64,000 nucleotides of DNA from a virus. Both the position numbers and the translations under genes were made by a program. The stretch is from positions 1 through 64,000 of the IMG/VR virus record IMGVR_UViG_3300028920_000059. The stretch is one strand, 5' to 3'. Of the stretch, positions 48,988 to 56,444 are shown one piece after another. A model generated the notes under the pieces. That model saw nothing but the letters and a program-made list of their open reading frames with translations. It did not search any database and was not told where the DNA came from. Each line of letters begins with the position of its first letter. The first letter of the stretch is position 1.

Positions 48988-49160
48988 ACTGCGTACTTTT
49001 GATTGAAGGTATGGATCCTATTCTTGAGCCGGTCGCGGATCTTGCGCTCGGTTTTAGAGCACTTCTTGGGAATAGCCTCAAAGCGTTCCAGTAGGCGCAG
49101 AATCTTACGACGGGCCTTACAGGGAAGGGACTGGTAGCGTTTCGGGAGGGTCGTCTCCAT
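48984..49160 (-). CDS. Small basic protein, 58 aa
   Basis: ATG 49160 follows GGAGTCCTACC, an SD-containing leader shared with other genes, and the stop overlaps the methyltransferase GTG. The product starts METTLPKRYQSLPCKARRKI and is Lys/Arg-rich throughout (KKCSKTERKIRDRLKNRIHT). It probably binds nucleic acid. Not recognised. Confidence 0.65.
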   Translation of the reverse strand: METTLPKRYQSLPCKARRKILRLLERFEAIPKKCSKTERKIRDRLKNRIHTFNQKYAV

Positions 49161-49217
49161 GGTAGGACTCCTAAATCGAAGGAGGGGTAAAAGGTTATAG
49201 TCAGAGAAGTCTGTTGT

Positions 49218-49631
49218 CTAGAATTTTCCTAGCGCCTCCTTTAGCGCAGTATCAATCGCTTCGTGTCTCTCGGCGGGCGATTTCATTACCAAGATATTTC
49301 CGATCGACGCCTTGCGCTTTTCGGTATTGGCATAGATTCGGGCGCTAATTAGATGAGTCTGACTCTCGATCTGATCATCGAGTGTTTCCAGTGCAGCCAC
49401 CAGCGCGCCCACGTATGGATCTAGCGCGTTGGGTTTGCTCTTTTTATTATTGACTAAGAACCTACCGGCGAGAGACAGGTGACTGTAGAGCTGGTTGGCC
49501 TCGCCGGCGGCTGCGATGAGGTGCGACTTGAAGCGACCGCCTGGGGCGATGTCGATCAAACGACGTATCTCATCCTGGATCGACTCGCAGTCCTTCATCG
49601 CTTTGCCTAGTATATTAGGATTGAGAGTCAT
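49218..49631 (-). CDS. Hypothetical helical protein, 137 aa
   Basis: ATG 49631 follows AGAAAGGAAAAGC. Helical throughout: IQDEIRRLIDIAPGGRFKSH, ANQLYSHLSLAGRFLVNNKK, VGALVAALETLDDQIESQTH. It ends AIDTALKEALGKF. Coupled by ATGA to the basic protein upstream. Not recognised. Confidence 0.6.
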   Translation of the reverse strand: MTLNPNILGKAMKDCESIQDEIRRLIDIAPGGRFKSHLIAAAGEANQLYSHLSLAGRFLVNNKKSKPNALDPYVGALVAALETLDDQIESQTHLISARIYANTEKRKASIGNILVMKSPAERHEAIDTALKEALGKF

Positions 49632-49852
49632 GGTGCTTTTCCTTTCTTGTTGGCTTTTGCCTTGTCGTAGTCCTGGGTGTGCTCGACGTAGCGGCCGTCC
49701 GACGTGAAGTGGGCGGTTTCCATGGCCACGCGGTCGTTGCGCATGCGCTTCATCCGGCGCTTCCAGCCACGATGACGTGCGCTTTTGACTTTGTGGCGAC
49801 CTCGGACGGTGGACTGGCCGCGGCCGTTGGCGGACTGGTTCTTGGAGGGCAT
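49628..49852 (-). CDS. Small very basic protein, 74 aa
   Basis: SD GAAGGAGC before ATG 49852. GRGQSTVRGRHKVKSARHRG and WKRRMKRMRNDRV make a strongly basic core; the end is mixed (KANKKGKAP). Likely nucleic-acid binding. Overlaps the 137-aa gene by ATGA. Confidence 0.55.
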   Translation of the reverse strand: MPSKNQSANGRGQSTVRGRHKVKSARHRGWKRRMKRMRNDRVAMETAHFTSDGRYVEHTQDYDKAKANKKGKAP

Positions 49853-49865
49853 GTGAGCTCCTTCT

Positions 49866-50186
49866 TCAGGGATCGATGAGAGTCTTGAGCGTGGCGGGCA
49901 CCGGCTCCTTGAGCTTGGTATACAAGGCTTCGACGGCCTTGGCTACGACCAGAATCTGGTCCGTCGGCTTGCTCTTGTTGACCGGCACGAGGCCGACCAT
50001 CTTGCAGCACTCCCGGATGGAGAGTGTGGCGATGTCGCGTCCGAAGTGCTTCGAGGCTCTCACGCCGATGTCGACGTAGGTCAAGCCCGTCAGGTCCTTG
50101 CGGTTATCCTCGAGGAAGTGCGCGAGGTGATAGAAGTCCTCGTGGCTGAGTCGCCGGCGAGAGGGTTTGGTTTTCTTAGGGACCAT
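49866..50186 (-). CDS. Small helical protein, 106 aa
   Basis: SD CAAGGAG before ATG 50186. A basic start (KKTKPSRRRLSHEDFYHLAH), then LTYVDIGVRASKHFGRDIAT and LSIRECCKMVGLVP, a helix-turn-helix-like spacing, then helical DQILVVAKAVEALYTKLKEP. May be a DNA-binding regulator; inference only. Confidence 0.5.
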   Translation of the reverse strand: MVPKKTKPSRRRLSHEDFYHLAHFLEDNRKDLTGLTYVDIGVRASKHFGRDIATLSIRECCKMVGLVPVNKSKPTDQILVVAKAVEALYTKLKEPVPATLKTLIDP

Positions 50187-50208
50187 ATTTACTCCTTGAG
50201 CCTGATGG

Positions 50209-50658
50209 TTATGCGGATTCTTTACTCATCTCGATGAGGTGAGCCATGTAGAGGGGGTGGACGGGGACTTCGTTCTGCTCGGCGCCGACCGCGCAGCCCA
50301 GAGCGTACTCGGGGTCATAGCGATAGATGCCGCGGTGCTTCTTGCTCCGGGCGCTCATCACGTAGACGATGGCCGGGATCGGCGCGTGCCACATGTCTGA
50401 GATGACGTCCACCCACTGCTTGATGTAGTAGGTCGGCACGCCTTCGTAGAGATCCAGCGCGGCCAGGCACTCGGGGGTGATCTCCCATAGCACGCCGTGG
50501 ACGGCGTCTTCGGGATCCTCATCGATATCGGCATGGAGCCGTTCGCAGAGGGTCCAGCCAGGGAGACAGGCCGGTCCCAGATTCGTGGCCTTCGGGCAGC
50601 GCCAGCGCATCTGGTTGTTATTCATGTTGGAGCCGTAGGCGAAGTAAAGGGGGTTCAT
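50209..50658 (-). CDS. Gamma-glutamylcyclotransferase-like (AIG2) protein
   Basis: ATG 50658 overlaps the previous stop by ATGA. The start PLYFAYGSNMNNNQMRWRCP is the AIG2/GGCT signature (YGSNM). EDAVHGVLWEITPECLAALD holds the conserved glutamate region, and YYIKQWVDVISDMWHAPIPA follows. The family cleaves gamma-glutamyl amines with loss of 5-oxoproline. Next to it lies a predicted amidoligase (50947), a pairing predicted to run peptide-tag chemistry. 149 residues. Confidence 0.75.
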   Translation of the reverse strand: MNPLYFAYGSNMNNNQMRWRCPKATNLGPACLPGWTLCERLHADIDEDPEDAVHGVLWEITPECLAALDLYEGVPTYYIKQWVDVISDMWHAPIPAIVYVMSARSKKHRGIYRYDPEYALGCAVGAEQNEVPVHPLYMAHLIEMSKESA

Positions 50659-50924
50659 CAGAACTCCTCGGGCAGGTTGATTTCGATGTTGTCGGTCAGG
50701 CGATCCACGACAGCCATGAATCGCATCTCCTCCAGGTCGGGCCGGAGGATCGGGGACTTGAGGTAGGGCTTGGCCTTGGCGTCCAGCTCGGACGGGATCC
50801 AGACCTGGCCTTCTAGCTCGGTTTGGAAGGCCTCGGCGAGGGTCTCCAGGCGCTTCAGGCGCTGCTCTTGCAGCTCCTTCCACGCTTGGACGACCTCGGC
50901 GCCGGTGATGGGCTTGTTGCTCAT
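50658..50924 (-). CDS. Small acidic protein, 88 aa
   Basis: ATG 50924 follows CAGAAAGGAAACCC. Sequence begins MSNKPITGAEVVQAWKELQE, continues helical (RLKRLETLAEAFQTEL) and ends RLTDNIEINLPEEF. It sits between the amidoligase and cyclotransferase genes and may be a partner or substrate; the terminal NLPEEF is worth testing as a conjugation tag, since it is acidic at the end. Inference only. Confidence 0.55.
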   Translation of the reverse strand: MSNKPITGAEVVQAWKELQEQRLKRLETLAEAFQTELEGQVWIPSELDAKAKPYLKSPILRPDLEEMRFMAVVDRLTDNIEINLPEEF

Positions 50925-50946
50925 GGGGTGGGTTTCCTTTCTGCTC

Positions 50947-51798
50947 TCAGGCCGCCAGCTGCTTCTTGCGCTGCTTGACCCACTTGCGGATGTCCTTATA
51001 GATGGCCTTCATCTCGACCTGCTTCGCGGGGCTGCAGGCCATGATGGTCTGGTTGCCACCGAGGAGGTGGAAGGCCCAGAAGATGTTATGCCGGGCGTTG
51101 GTCGGCTTCCGGATGCTCTTCTTGCTGGAGGCCGCCCGCTCGACCAGCGCCTGAGTTAGACAGACCCAGCCGCAAATCTTATCGGCGTCGGTGGTCCCCC
51201 CGAAGTGCCGGATCTCGACTGTGCTGTGGCGCTGGAAGGCCGCCATGTTGACTTTGTAGTAGCGGCTGTTCAGGCCGAGCTGCGGGGTACGATGGTGGCG
51301 GCTGGTACGAAAGAGTTGGCCGGCGTCGATATGCTGCAGGGTGTTACAGTAATAGGCGTTGCTACGGCGCCGCGAGGGCGGTACCATCTCGTCCATCTCG
51401 GCTTCGTGGTTCTTGTAGAGGTTGACCACGTTACGCAGCTGCTTCACGCCGAAGTCGCTGGCGCCGTGGTGGACGTGGAGGCCGCAGCTCTTGTTTATCG
51501 TCGCCTGTACGATGGGGCCGTTGAGGATCGCGCAGACCTGGCGGATCTGCAGCAGGCCCTCTTCGCCGCTCAGGACGGGGCTAACCAGCTCAAAGCTGTG
51601 CCACCCGCGCCGGTAGTCGATGGAGCCATCGCTTACGATCTTCCAGTGGGGCCTGGTGGAGTGATTGTACCCTTCGACCTGGCAGGCGATGCCGGCTTCG
51701 TTGAGCAAACGAGAGACGTGCTCCTCGCTAACCTTGGAGTACATTTCGATTTCGATTCCGAAGGAGCGGGAGGTCAGAGGCTTGGTGAGGCTGATCAT
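50947..51798 (-). CDS. Amidoligase-like enzyme (COOH-NH2 ligase), 283 aa
   Basis: FGIEIEMYSKVSEEHVSRLL is the E-x-E start of the glutamine-synthetase-like ATP-binding fold. INKSCGLHVHHGASDFGVKQ (H-x-H-x-G) and FQRHSTVEIRHFGGTTDADK (E-x-R-x-F-x-G) are the other amidoligase signatures. The family is predicted to form amide bonds with ATP, often beside AIG2/GGCT-like cyclotransferases; that gene is next door. The leader GGAGTCCTACCG precedes ATG 51798. First gene of the leftward operon. Confidence 0.75.
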   Translation of the reverse strand: MISLTKPLTSRSFGIEIEMYSKVSEEHVSRLLNEAGIACQVEGYNHSTRPHWKIVSDGSIDYRRGWHSFELVSPVLSGEEGLLQIRQVCAILNGPIVQATINKSCGLHVHHGASDFGVKQLRNVVNLYKNHEAEMDEMVPPSRRRSNAYYCNTLQHIDAGQLFRTSRHHRTPQLGLNSRYYKVNMAAFQRHSTVEIRHFGGTTDADKICGWVCLTQALVERAASSKKSIRKPTNARHNIFWAFHLLGGNQTIMACSPAKQVEMKAIYKDIRKWVKQRKKQLAA

Positions 51799-51831
51799 CG
51801 GTAGGACTCCGTTTGTTGTTTCGATGGCTCA

Positions 51832-51859
51832 ATAGTAGCACTTATATGCGTGATGTAAA
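51832..51859 (-). promoter_or_regulatory. Sigma70-like promoter of the leftward operon
   Basis: Read on the - strand: TTTACA (51859-51854), 16 bases, TACTAT (51837-51832). The spacer contains TATAAGTGC, a half-site related to the CTATAA operator arms. Wording parallels the promoter at 32549. Confidence 0.6.
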
Positions 51860-51874
51860 TACTTTTTTCGACGA

Positions 51875-51890
51875 CTATAAGTGCTTATAG
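51875..51890. promoter_or_regulatory. Operator CTATAA-N4-TTATAG, site 2
   Basis: CTATAA GTGC TTATAG, arms identical to site 1 (32550-32565). Lies between the leftward promoter and the rightward UDP-glucose dehydrogenase gene. A related half-site GCACTTATA is at 51838-51846. Probably binds one dimeric regulator controlling both directions. Confidence 0.6.
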
Positions 51891-51946
51891 CAATACGGCT
51901 TATGAGACCCCCTCTTTTCAATCTCGCCGGAGGCACGATATAGAGT

Positions 51947-52969
51947 ATGCTTGACGTACCTACCATCGGGATCATCGGTTACGGCTTTGTCGGCAAGGCC
52001 ACCGCCCTTCTCTGGCAGCTCCCTTCTATATCTATCAACGATCCCAAGCTGCCCGGATCGTTCCCGCTACCCGAGATCGCGGAGTGCGATCTCATCTTTA
52101 TCTGCGTTCCGACGCCGATGAAGTTTGACGGCGGCCCACAGGATACTTCTATCATCCGGTCGACACTGCGCGATCTGGCCGAGGAGTTAGACAAGCAGCA
52201 CCACGAGGAGGCCATCGTCATAGTAAAGTCGACCGTACTGCCAGACGTTCTGCTAAATATCAAGCAAGACTTCCCGTGGCTTCGCCTAGTGATGTCGCCT
52301 GAGTTTCTTCGGGAGAAAACATGGCGCCACGATGCGATGGCGCCTCGTTTCCATATCTTTGGTGGCGAGTATCGGGACACGAAGCAGGTGGCGGACTGGT
52401 GTAATGACTTTAGTATCGCTCCTGGGATCCCGATATACCAGGTGAGCCTTACTGCCGCACCATTGGTCAAATATATGATCAACACGTTCTTGGCGATGAA
52501 AGTCATCTTCATGAACCAGTGGCGCTTGGTCTTTGATCGGTCGGGCGCTCCGGATTCGTGGGCGGATGTCGTGAAAGCATTTCATGCAGATGTCCGCGTC
52601 GGTAATTCGCACGGCGCCGTTCCTGGTCCTGATGGAATGATGGGCTACGGAGGCAAATGCTTCCCGAAGGATGTCGCTGCGATTATCCACTTCGCTGATC
52701 GGGTCCGCCGCCCATTCTCACTACTGGCTGAGATCCAGAGGATCAATCATGAGATCAGGCCCAAGCGTGACTGGCTCAAGATTGATGGCGCTACGAGCAA
52801 AGGTAAGATAGAGGACCTGGAGGATCCGCAGGAAAAGTGGGACTGCCTGGGCTGGTATATGGAGATAGGTAAGCCTTGGGCTATTTCGGGCGTCTGCTCT
52901 GCCAGGTGCCCAGCGCGATTTAAGTGCTGGAAGTTGAAGAAGGAACGGCTTGCGCAGGAGGAGGATTGA
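51947..52969 (+). CDS. ugd: UDP-glucose 6-dehydrogenase, 340 aa
   Basis: GIIGYGFVGKATAL is the Rossmann NAD-binding loop; IFICVPTPMKFDGGPQDTSI, VIVKSTVLPD, MSPEFLREKTWRHD and GPDGMMGYGGKCFPKDVAAI (catalytic Cys in GGKCFPKD near residue 233) are UGD hallmarks. It oxidises UDP-glucose twice to UDP-glucuronate. At 340 residues the C-terminal NAD-domain part is shortened compared with about 390-470 in bacteria, and ends in a cysteine-rich tail (GVCSARCPARFKCWK). It supplies UXS at 22180 on the opposite strand. GGAGG lies about 13 bases before ATG 51947. Confidence 0.85.
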   Translation: MLDVPTIGIIGYGFVGKATALLWQLPSISINDPKLPGSFPLPEIAECDLIFICVPTPMKFDGGPQDTSIIRSTLRDLAEELDKQHHEEAIVIVKSTVLPDVLLNIKQDFPWLRLVMSPEFLREKTWRHDAMAPRFHIFGGEYRDTKQVADWCNDFSIAPGIPIYQVSLTAAPLVKYMINTFLAMKVIFMNQWRLVFDRSGAPDSWADVVKAFHADVRVGNSHGAVPGPDGMMGYGGKCFPKDVAAIIHFADRVRRPFSLLAEIQRINHEIRPKRDWLKIDGATSKGKIEDLEDPQEKWDCLGWYMEIGKPWAISGVCSARCPARFKCWKLKKERLAQEED

Positions 52970-53064
52970 TGGATCATCTGCTGTGGCCGTTGCCCCTTCT
53001 GTTCGCTTTGATCTTGATGGCTATTGTATTCAACCGGCGCGACGACGATAAGGAGGATGAATGA
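52969..53064 (+). CDS. Tiny membrane protein, 31 aa
   Basis: ATG 52969 shares a base with the dehydrogenase stop. The product begins MDHLLWPLPLLFALILMAIV and ends in an acidic tail (RRDDDKEDE): one membrane helix with N-out/C-in charge. The stop overlaps the start of the next gene (ATGA), and AAGGAGGATGA within it serves that start. Could be a small holin, pinholin or leader peptide. Confidence 0.55.
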   Translation: MDHLLWPLPLLFALILMAIVFNRRDDDKEDE

Positions 53065-53504
53065 AAATCCTTGCCCTTCTCCTTCTACTTCTCCCTCTCG
53101 CAGCAGAAACTGAAGTGGTATGGGCGTATGTCACAGCTTACTGCCCGTGTCGAAAATGTTGTGGGAGGCACGCTAACGGTAAGACTGCCACAGGTAAGCG
53201 GATTATCCGTCCAAGGCGTATGGAGGATCATTGGGGAATTGCCGCTGACTTTCGTGCGCTGCCGGAAGGTACTCGCATTATCGTCCCGGGCTACAAGCCC
53301 TCACGCTACTTCCCAGCCGACCACGCTTGGCTGGTTGATGATACTGGTGGTGACATGAAAACAGCATGGCGTTGGCCGTGGACACATCCAACTCAACCTC
53401 GTCGGGAGCGGTTTATTCATATTGACGTCCGCTTCATCCACCACCGCAATGCAGTGAAGTGGGGTGAGAAGTGGTTGCGAGTGACGATAATACGCAGGGA
53501 ATGA
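53061..53504 (+). CDS. 3D-domain cell-wall protein, 147 aa
   Basis: Signal peptide (MKILALLLLLLPLAAE), then VTAYCPCRKCCGRHANGKTA, GIAADFRALPEGTRIIVPGY, LVDDTGGDMKTA and IDVRFIHHRNAVKWG. This is the 3D (DxxxGGD-type) double-psi beta-barrel found in MltA-type lytic transglycosylases. Exported, so it could cleave or bind host peptidoglycan at lysis or entry. The cysteines CPCRKCC may form disulfides in the periplasm. 147 residues, a stand-alone domain. Confidence 0.75.
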   Translation: MKILALLLLLLPLAAETEVVWAYVTAYCPCRKCCGRHANGKTATGKRIIRPRRMEDHWGIAADFRALPEGTRIIVPGYKPSRYFPADHAWLVDDTGGDMKTAWRWPWTHPTQPRRERFIHIDVRFIHHRNAVKWGEKWLRVTIIRRE

Positions 53505-53519
53505 AAGGATTGAATTGAC

Positions 53520-53882
53520 ATGAAAACCAAAACCATCCTATGCTGCTTGTTGCTTTTGTTCTCCGTTTCAATTCTGGCGGAGGAGAAAGCCCCCACCATC
53601 AAGGACAGGGAGGCTCTAGCTTTTGCCGCTCTCTTCCAAGTGCTGTGGGAACAGGGGACTGAGGAATGGCGCAGTAAGTATTTCCACCTGAAAAGATTTG
53701 TCGCTTTGAAGGAGCGGTATGATTTGGTCATCCGAAAAAAGGAGGGGGGTGGTGGGTTTCGGGATCTGGGTCCCACCGATCCTGAGACGATAATCAACAG
53801 CATCCGGGAAAAAATGAAAACTCATCAATCCGAAGTGTTGGAGATTCTGAATGCTGTTGCCCCGTCCGCTTCGGCGGAATAG
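53520..53882 (+). CDS. Secreted helical protein, 120 aa
   Basis: MKTKTILCCLLLLFSVSILA is a signal peptide with adjacent cysteines, followed by a mature helical protein (LAFAALFQVLWEQGTEEWRS, FHLKRFVALKERYDLVI) and a C-terminal tail PSASAE. Next to the 3D protein, so perhaps a lysis or spanin-type partner. The gene ends in a UUCG-type hairpin (see repeat). Confidence 0.6.
   Translation: MKTKTILCCLLLLFSVSILAEEKAPTIKDREALAFAALFQVLWEQGTEEWRSKYFHLKRFVALKERYDLVIRKKEGGGGFRDLGPTDPETIINSIREKMKTHQSEVLEILNAVAPSASAE
53860..53880 (+). repeat. UUCG hairpin, copy 1
   Basis: TCCGC-TTCG-GCGGA stem-loop near the 3' end of the 53520 gene, flanked by CCCCG and ATAGTTGGG. An almost identical copy lies at 54172-54195. 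UUCG loops are very stable in RNA, so a processing or stability element is likely. Confidence 0.5.
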
Positions 53883-53912
53883 TTGGGCGCGGACGCCCGA
53901 AAGGAACTAAAC

Positions 53913-54233
53913 GTGCAACTGAAAATAAGAATATCAAAAACGCGCTACATCGCACTAAACATTACAAAGACAATCCGCGTCACCATGGATGATGGAGAAG
54001 GCGGAGCCTGGGACAACATCGTGCATGTAGGCCGGTGTTTGGAAAAGAGCAAACCAAATATACGGGCATATCAAATGCATGTCCTGTGGTTTTGGCTTTC
54101 CTATTGGCGGACTGACTGCAAACCACTTGCGCACGGCTTGCATGAAATAGAGCCCAACCCCGAGCCAAGCGGCCCGTCCGCTTCGGCGGAATCGTTGGGT
54201 GAGGACGATCAAACACGGGGGGACGAGGCATGA
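53913..54233 (+). CDS. Hypothetical protein, 106 aa
   Basis: GTG 53913 follows AAAGGAACTAAAC; a TTG at 53883 is possible but lacks an SD. Mixed alpha/beta (VQLKIRISKTRYIALNITK, RAYQMHVLWFWLSYWRTDC) with an acidic, proline-rich tail containing PSASAE, the same coding words as in the preceding gene. Not recognised. Confidence 0.5.
   Translation: MQLKIRISKTRYIALNITKTIRVTMDDGEGGAWDNIVHVGRCLEKSKPNIRAYQMHVLWFWLSYWRTDCKPLAHGLHEIEPNPEPSGPSASAESLGEDDQTRGDEA
54172..54195 (+). repeat. UUCG hairpin, copy 2
   Basis: CGTCCGCTTCGGCGGAATCG, same stem as copy 1. Here it lies inside the coding region of the 53913 gene, near its end, so it is a duplicated 20-odd-base segment that gained coding sense. Confidence 0.5.
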
Positions 54234-54289
54234 GCGGCCACCTCACTTCATTAGTCGATATGCGCCTCCCTTCCGAAAAGGAGCAGACC

Positions 54290-54640
54290 ATGAACCGTCC
54301 TAAAGTCGTTTGCCTGTGTGGGTCAACCCGTTTCATTGACACCTTTCGGGAAGCCAACTGGACGGAAACCCTCAAGGGCAACATCGTGCTCTCCATCGGC
54401 TGTGATACCAAATCCAACGATGGGTTGAAGCTGACGATTGTGGATAAGACAGCTTTGGACATCCTCCACCTACGGAAGATTGACCTGGCTGATGAAATCC
54501 TGGTCATCAACGTAAACAATTACATCGGGGAGTCCACCTCCCGGGAAATTGAATATGCTCGCTCCCACGGAAAGCCGGTGCGGTATTGGTACCAGGGGAG
54601 GGAAGTAAGCGTGGAAGAGTTTTTTGGGGAGGAATCATGA
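54290..54640 (+). CDS. DUF4406 / nucleoside deoxyribosyltransferase-like
   Basis: ATG 54290 follows AAAAGGAGCAGACC; an alternative ATG at 54230 overlaps the previous stop. RPKVVCLCGSTRFIDTFREA and DLADEILVINVNNYIGESTS, then REIEYARSHGKPVRYW, match the DUF4406/YtoQ-type Rossmann fold related to nucleoside 2-deoxyribosyltransferases. A role in nucleotide metabolism is plausible. 116 residues. Confidence 0.65.
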   Translation: MNRPKVVCLCGSTRFIDTFREANWTETLKGNIVLSIGCDTKSNDGLKLTIVDKTALDILHLRKIDLADEILVINVNNYIGESTSREIEYARSHGKPVRYWYQGREVSVEEFFGEES

Positions 54641-54939
54641 GCTTACTCAATCGGGTATTTACCGACGCCGGCCGTGCTATGTGCAAGCAGGCGAACGATT
54701 CCCTGCAGGATCTCATCAACCAAGCAAAGAAGGTCAAGGCCTTCGGGCCGGAACCAAAGATCACCTGCGAGGAGATTGCCGGTCGCCCTGACCTGGGCGA
54801 AACCTATTTTATCAATGGACATCCCATACTTTGGTTCGGTCCTATCGAGATCGAACAAGTGCCCGGCCCCCACTATCAGATTCGCTATCGGGTATCACGC
54901 GAGGTGAAGCAGTTGGGGCTGGAGGAGGAGGGCCAGTAA
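54637..54939 (+). CDS. Hypothetical protein, 100 aa
   Basis: ATG 54637 overlaps the previous stop by ATGA and is preceded by TTGGGGAGGAATC. Helical start (MSLLNRVFTDAGRAMCKQAN), then beta-rich GETYFINGHPILWFGP and YQIRYRVSREVKQLGL. Not recognised. The frame is open upstream but that part is antisense-like. Confidence 0.55.
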   Translation: MSLLNRVFTDAGRAMCKQANDSLQDLINQAKKVKAFGPEPKITCEEIAGRPDLGETYFINGHPILWFGPIEIEQVPGPHYQIRYRVSREVKQLGLEEEGQ

Positions 54940-55547
54940 TGTTTTTTTGTGACGAGTGCGCTGAGAAAAACGGCTGGTCTAAGGGATTTGCCAAGTCCCA
55001 CGGGGCTTGTGAGGTTTGTGGCGCTATTGGTACGTGCAGCGACGTTCCTGCAAGTCATCTACCATCAGGAGAAAACCATGAACCTACTCCACCCCCTCCA
55101 GGAGTCCCCGACATGAAGCAGCCCGAAGACACCAGAGACCTGCTGAGGATGCTGTGGGACGACAACGCCCCGGCTTCGCTTTGCCACTTGGCCGCCTATT
55201 GCTATACTCATGGGCACGGCGTTGAATACGCGCTGTCCCGGTGTGGAGATGATGAGGCAGACTGGCTCCGCTCCCACGGCTACCTCCCCACCGAGGAGCC
55301 TGCCCGAGAGCCGAGGCCGGGGGATGTGTGGCTTGGTATCGACGGAATAGTGCGGTTCCTGATTTCCAAAATGGACGAGACTTGGTTTTATCTTTACGTG
55401 AAAACACCGTCGGAGATTCATCCCCAGCAGCTTTATGGAATTGGCGAATTAGATAGTGAACATCTTTGCACCTACTTCCTCCATACCTACGTCGGCCACA
55501 TAAACGACTTCCGCGCCGTGCTCCTGGCCGCAGCCCGAGGAGAATGA
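54939..55547 (+). CDS. Zinc-ribbon protein with long C-terminal part, 202 aa
   Basis: ATG 54939 shares bases with the previous stop. FFCDECAEKNGWSKGFAKSH, then ACEVCGAIGTCSDVPASHLP is a small zinc ribbon that I recall from many phages as a stand-alone protein of about 50 residues; here it continues through a proline-rich linker into a 135-residue domain (EDTRDLLRMLWDDNAPASLC, then WLGIDGIVRFLISKMDETWF). An ATG at 55113 could be a second gene start but has no SD, so a fusion is more likely. Confidence 0.6.
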   Translation: MFFCDECAEKNGWSKGFAKSHGACEVCGAIGTCSDVPASHLPSGENHEPTPPPPGVPDMKQPEDTRDLLRMLWDDNAPASLCHLAAYCYTHGHGVEYALSRCGDDEADWLRSHGYLPTEEPAREPRPGDVWLGIDGIVRFLISKMDETWFYLYVKTPSEIHPQQLYGIGELDSEHLCTYFLHTYVGHINDFRAVLLAAARGE

Positions 55548-55549
55548 CT

Positions 55550-55894
55550 ATGCCATTTTTTCGCAAGAAGCCTGTTACCGTTGAGGCCCATCAGTGGTAC
55601 ACGAACGGGGATCACCCAGAAGATAATAGCCGCCCAATCTCACCGGAGAACCCGTCGCTAAGCGAGGGTGAAGTGGTCCGGTACTTCCGTGACCCTAACG
55701 TGCCCCATATTAGGCCGTGCGAACATTGCGGGTATGTCATGGGCCACCACGGATGGATAGACACCCTGGAGGGTGGTCATATCGTCTGCCCTGGTGATAT
55801 AATTATTACTGGTGTGCGCGGAGAGCGGTACCCGTGCAAGCCTGACATCTTCGCGGAGACTTATGAGCCGATCGAGAAGGAGGGGGGTGAGTGA
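55550..55894 (+). CDS. Conserved phage protein (PGDxIITG family), 114 aa
   Basis: ATG 55550 follows CCGAGGAGAATGACT. FFRKKPVTVEAHQWYTNGDH, PGDIIITGVRGERYPCKPDI and FAETYEPIEKEG make a very common small phage family whose function is unknown. It has two CxxC-like residues (CEHCG near residue 60), so a zinc site is possible. It overlaps the next gene by one base. Confidence 0.75.
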   Translation: MPFFRKKPVTVEAHQWYTNGDHPEDNSRPISPENPSLSEGEVVRYFRDPNVPHIRPCEHCGYVMGHHGWIDTLEGGHIVCPGDIIITGVRGERYPCKPDIFAETYEPIEKEGGE

Positions 55895-56139
55895 TGGTAC
55901 TGCAACGGTACACCCCATACACCCGTGGCACCCAGATAGACTACGGATGCGGGGAATCGCCGGATGGCGCCTATGTCCGCTACTCAGACGTAGAGCCATT
56001 GATAGCGACATTGCGCGAGATAGCGACTGATAGGCAGTGCGATGAGGTTGACTTGCGCACTCACGCACGCACTGCTCTCGACGCTGCCGGAATCCCCCTG
56101 GAGGATAGTGGGATGGGAATTGAGGATAATAGCACATGA
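55894..56139 (+). CDS. Hypothetical protein, 81 aa
   Basis: ATG 55894 is preceded by a GTG three bases upstream and shares a base with the previous stop. Sequence MVLQRYTPYTRGTQIDYGCG, then VRYSDVEPLIATLREIATDR, an N-terminal beta hairpin and a helix. Similar short proteins occur near the PGDxIITG family in phages. Function unknown. Confidence 0.55.
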   Translation: MVLQRYTPYTRGTQIDYGCGESPDGAYVRYSDVEPLIATLREIATDRQCDEVDLRTHARTALDAAGIPLEDSGMGIEDNST

Positions 56140-56205
56140 ACGGCTAGAGTGTCTCGCCTGTAATGATGGAAACCTTACATTTACTTACCATGGAGAAAGA
56201 ATACG

Positions 56206-56430
56206 ATGTCCCAGGTAGAAGTAGGCAAGACATATCGGGAAGTGTGGCCGTTGGTCAACGGTAAACCTAATGTCCACAACAAACTCATCCACGTGCGAGG
56301 AAAGGTGGACGACCAGTACATCATACGTTGGTGGAGGCCATCCAAACAACGCTGGGAATATATTTGTGAACCCGATTGGCACGTGGAATCCCTTATCAAA
56401 AAAGGGACATGGATTCCCAAGTCCCCATAA
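56206..56430 (+). CDS. Hypothetical protein, 74 aa
   Basis: ATG 56206 follows ATGGAGAAAGAATACG. Beta-rich: VEVGKTYREVWPLVNGKPNV, HVRGKVDDQYIIRWWRPSKQ and RWEYICEPDW; it looks like an SH3-like barrel. The TAA overlaps the terminator-like hairpin downstream. Not recognised. Confidence 0.55.
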   Translation: MSQVEVGKTYREVWPLVNGKPNVHNKLIHVRGKVDDQYIIRWWRPSKQRWEYICEPDWHVESLIKKGTWIPKSP

Positions 56431-56444
56431 TTGGGGCCTTTCTT
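56420..56444 (+). terminator. Weak terminator before the packaging operon
   Basis: CCCC (56423-56426) pairs with GGGG (56433-56436), extended by AAG/CTT with one mismatch, and followed by CCTTTCTT. It includes the stop codon of the 74-aa gene. Weak stem. Confidence 0.4.

Noticed and set aside
55113-55547. Separate gene starting at ATG 55113
   Set aside because: No SD before it and no break in the frame from 54939. Treated as one fusion protein, though the two-gene reading remains possible.
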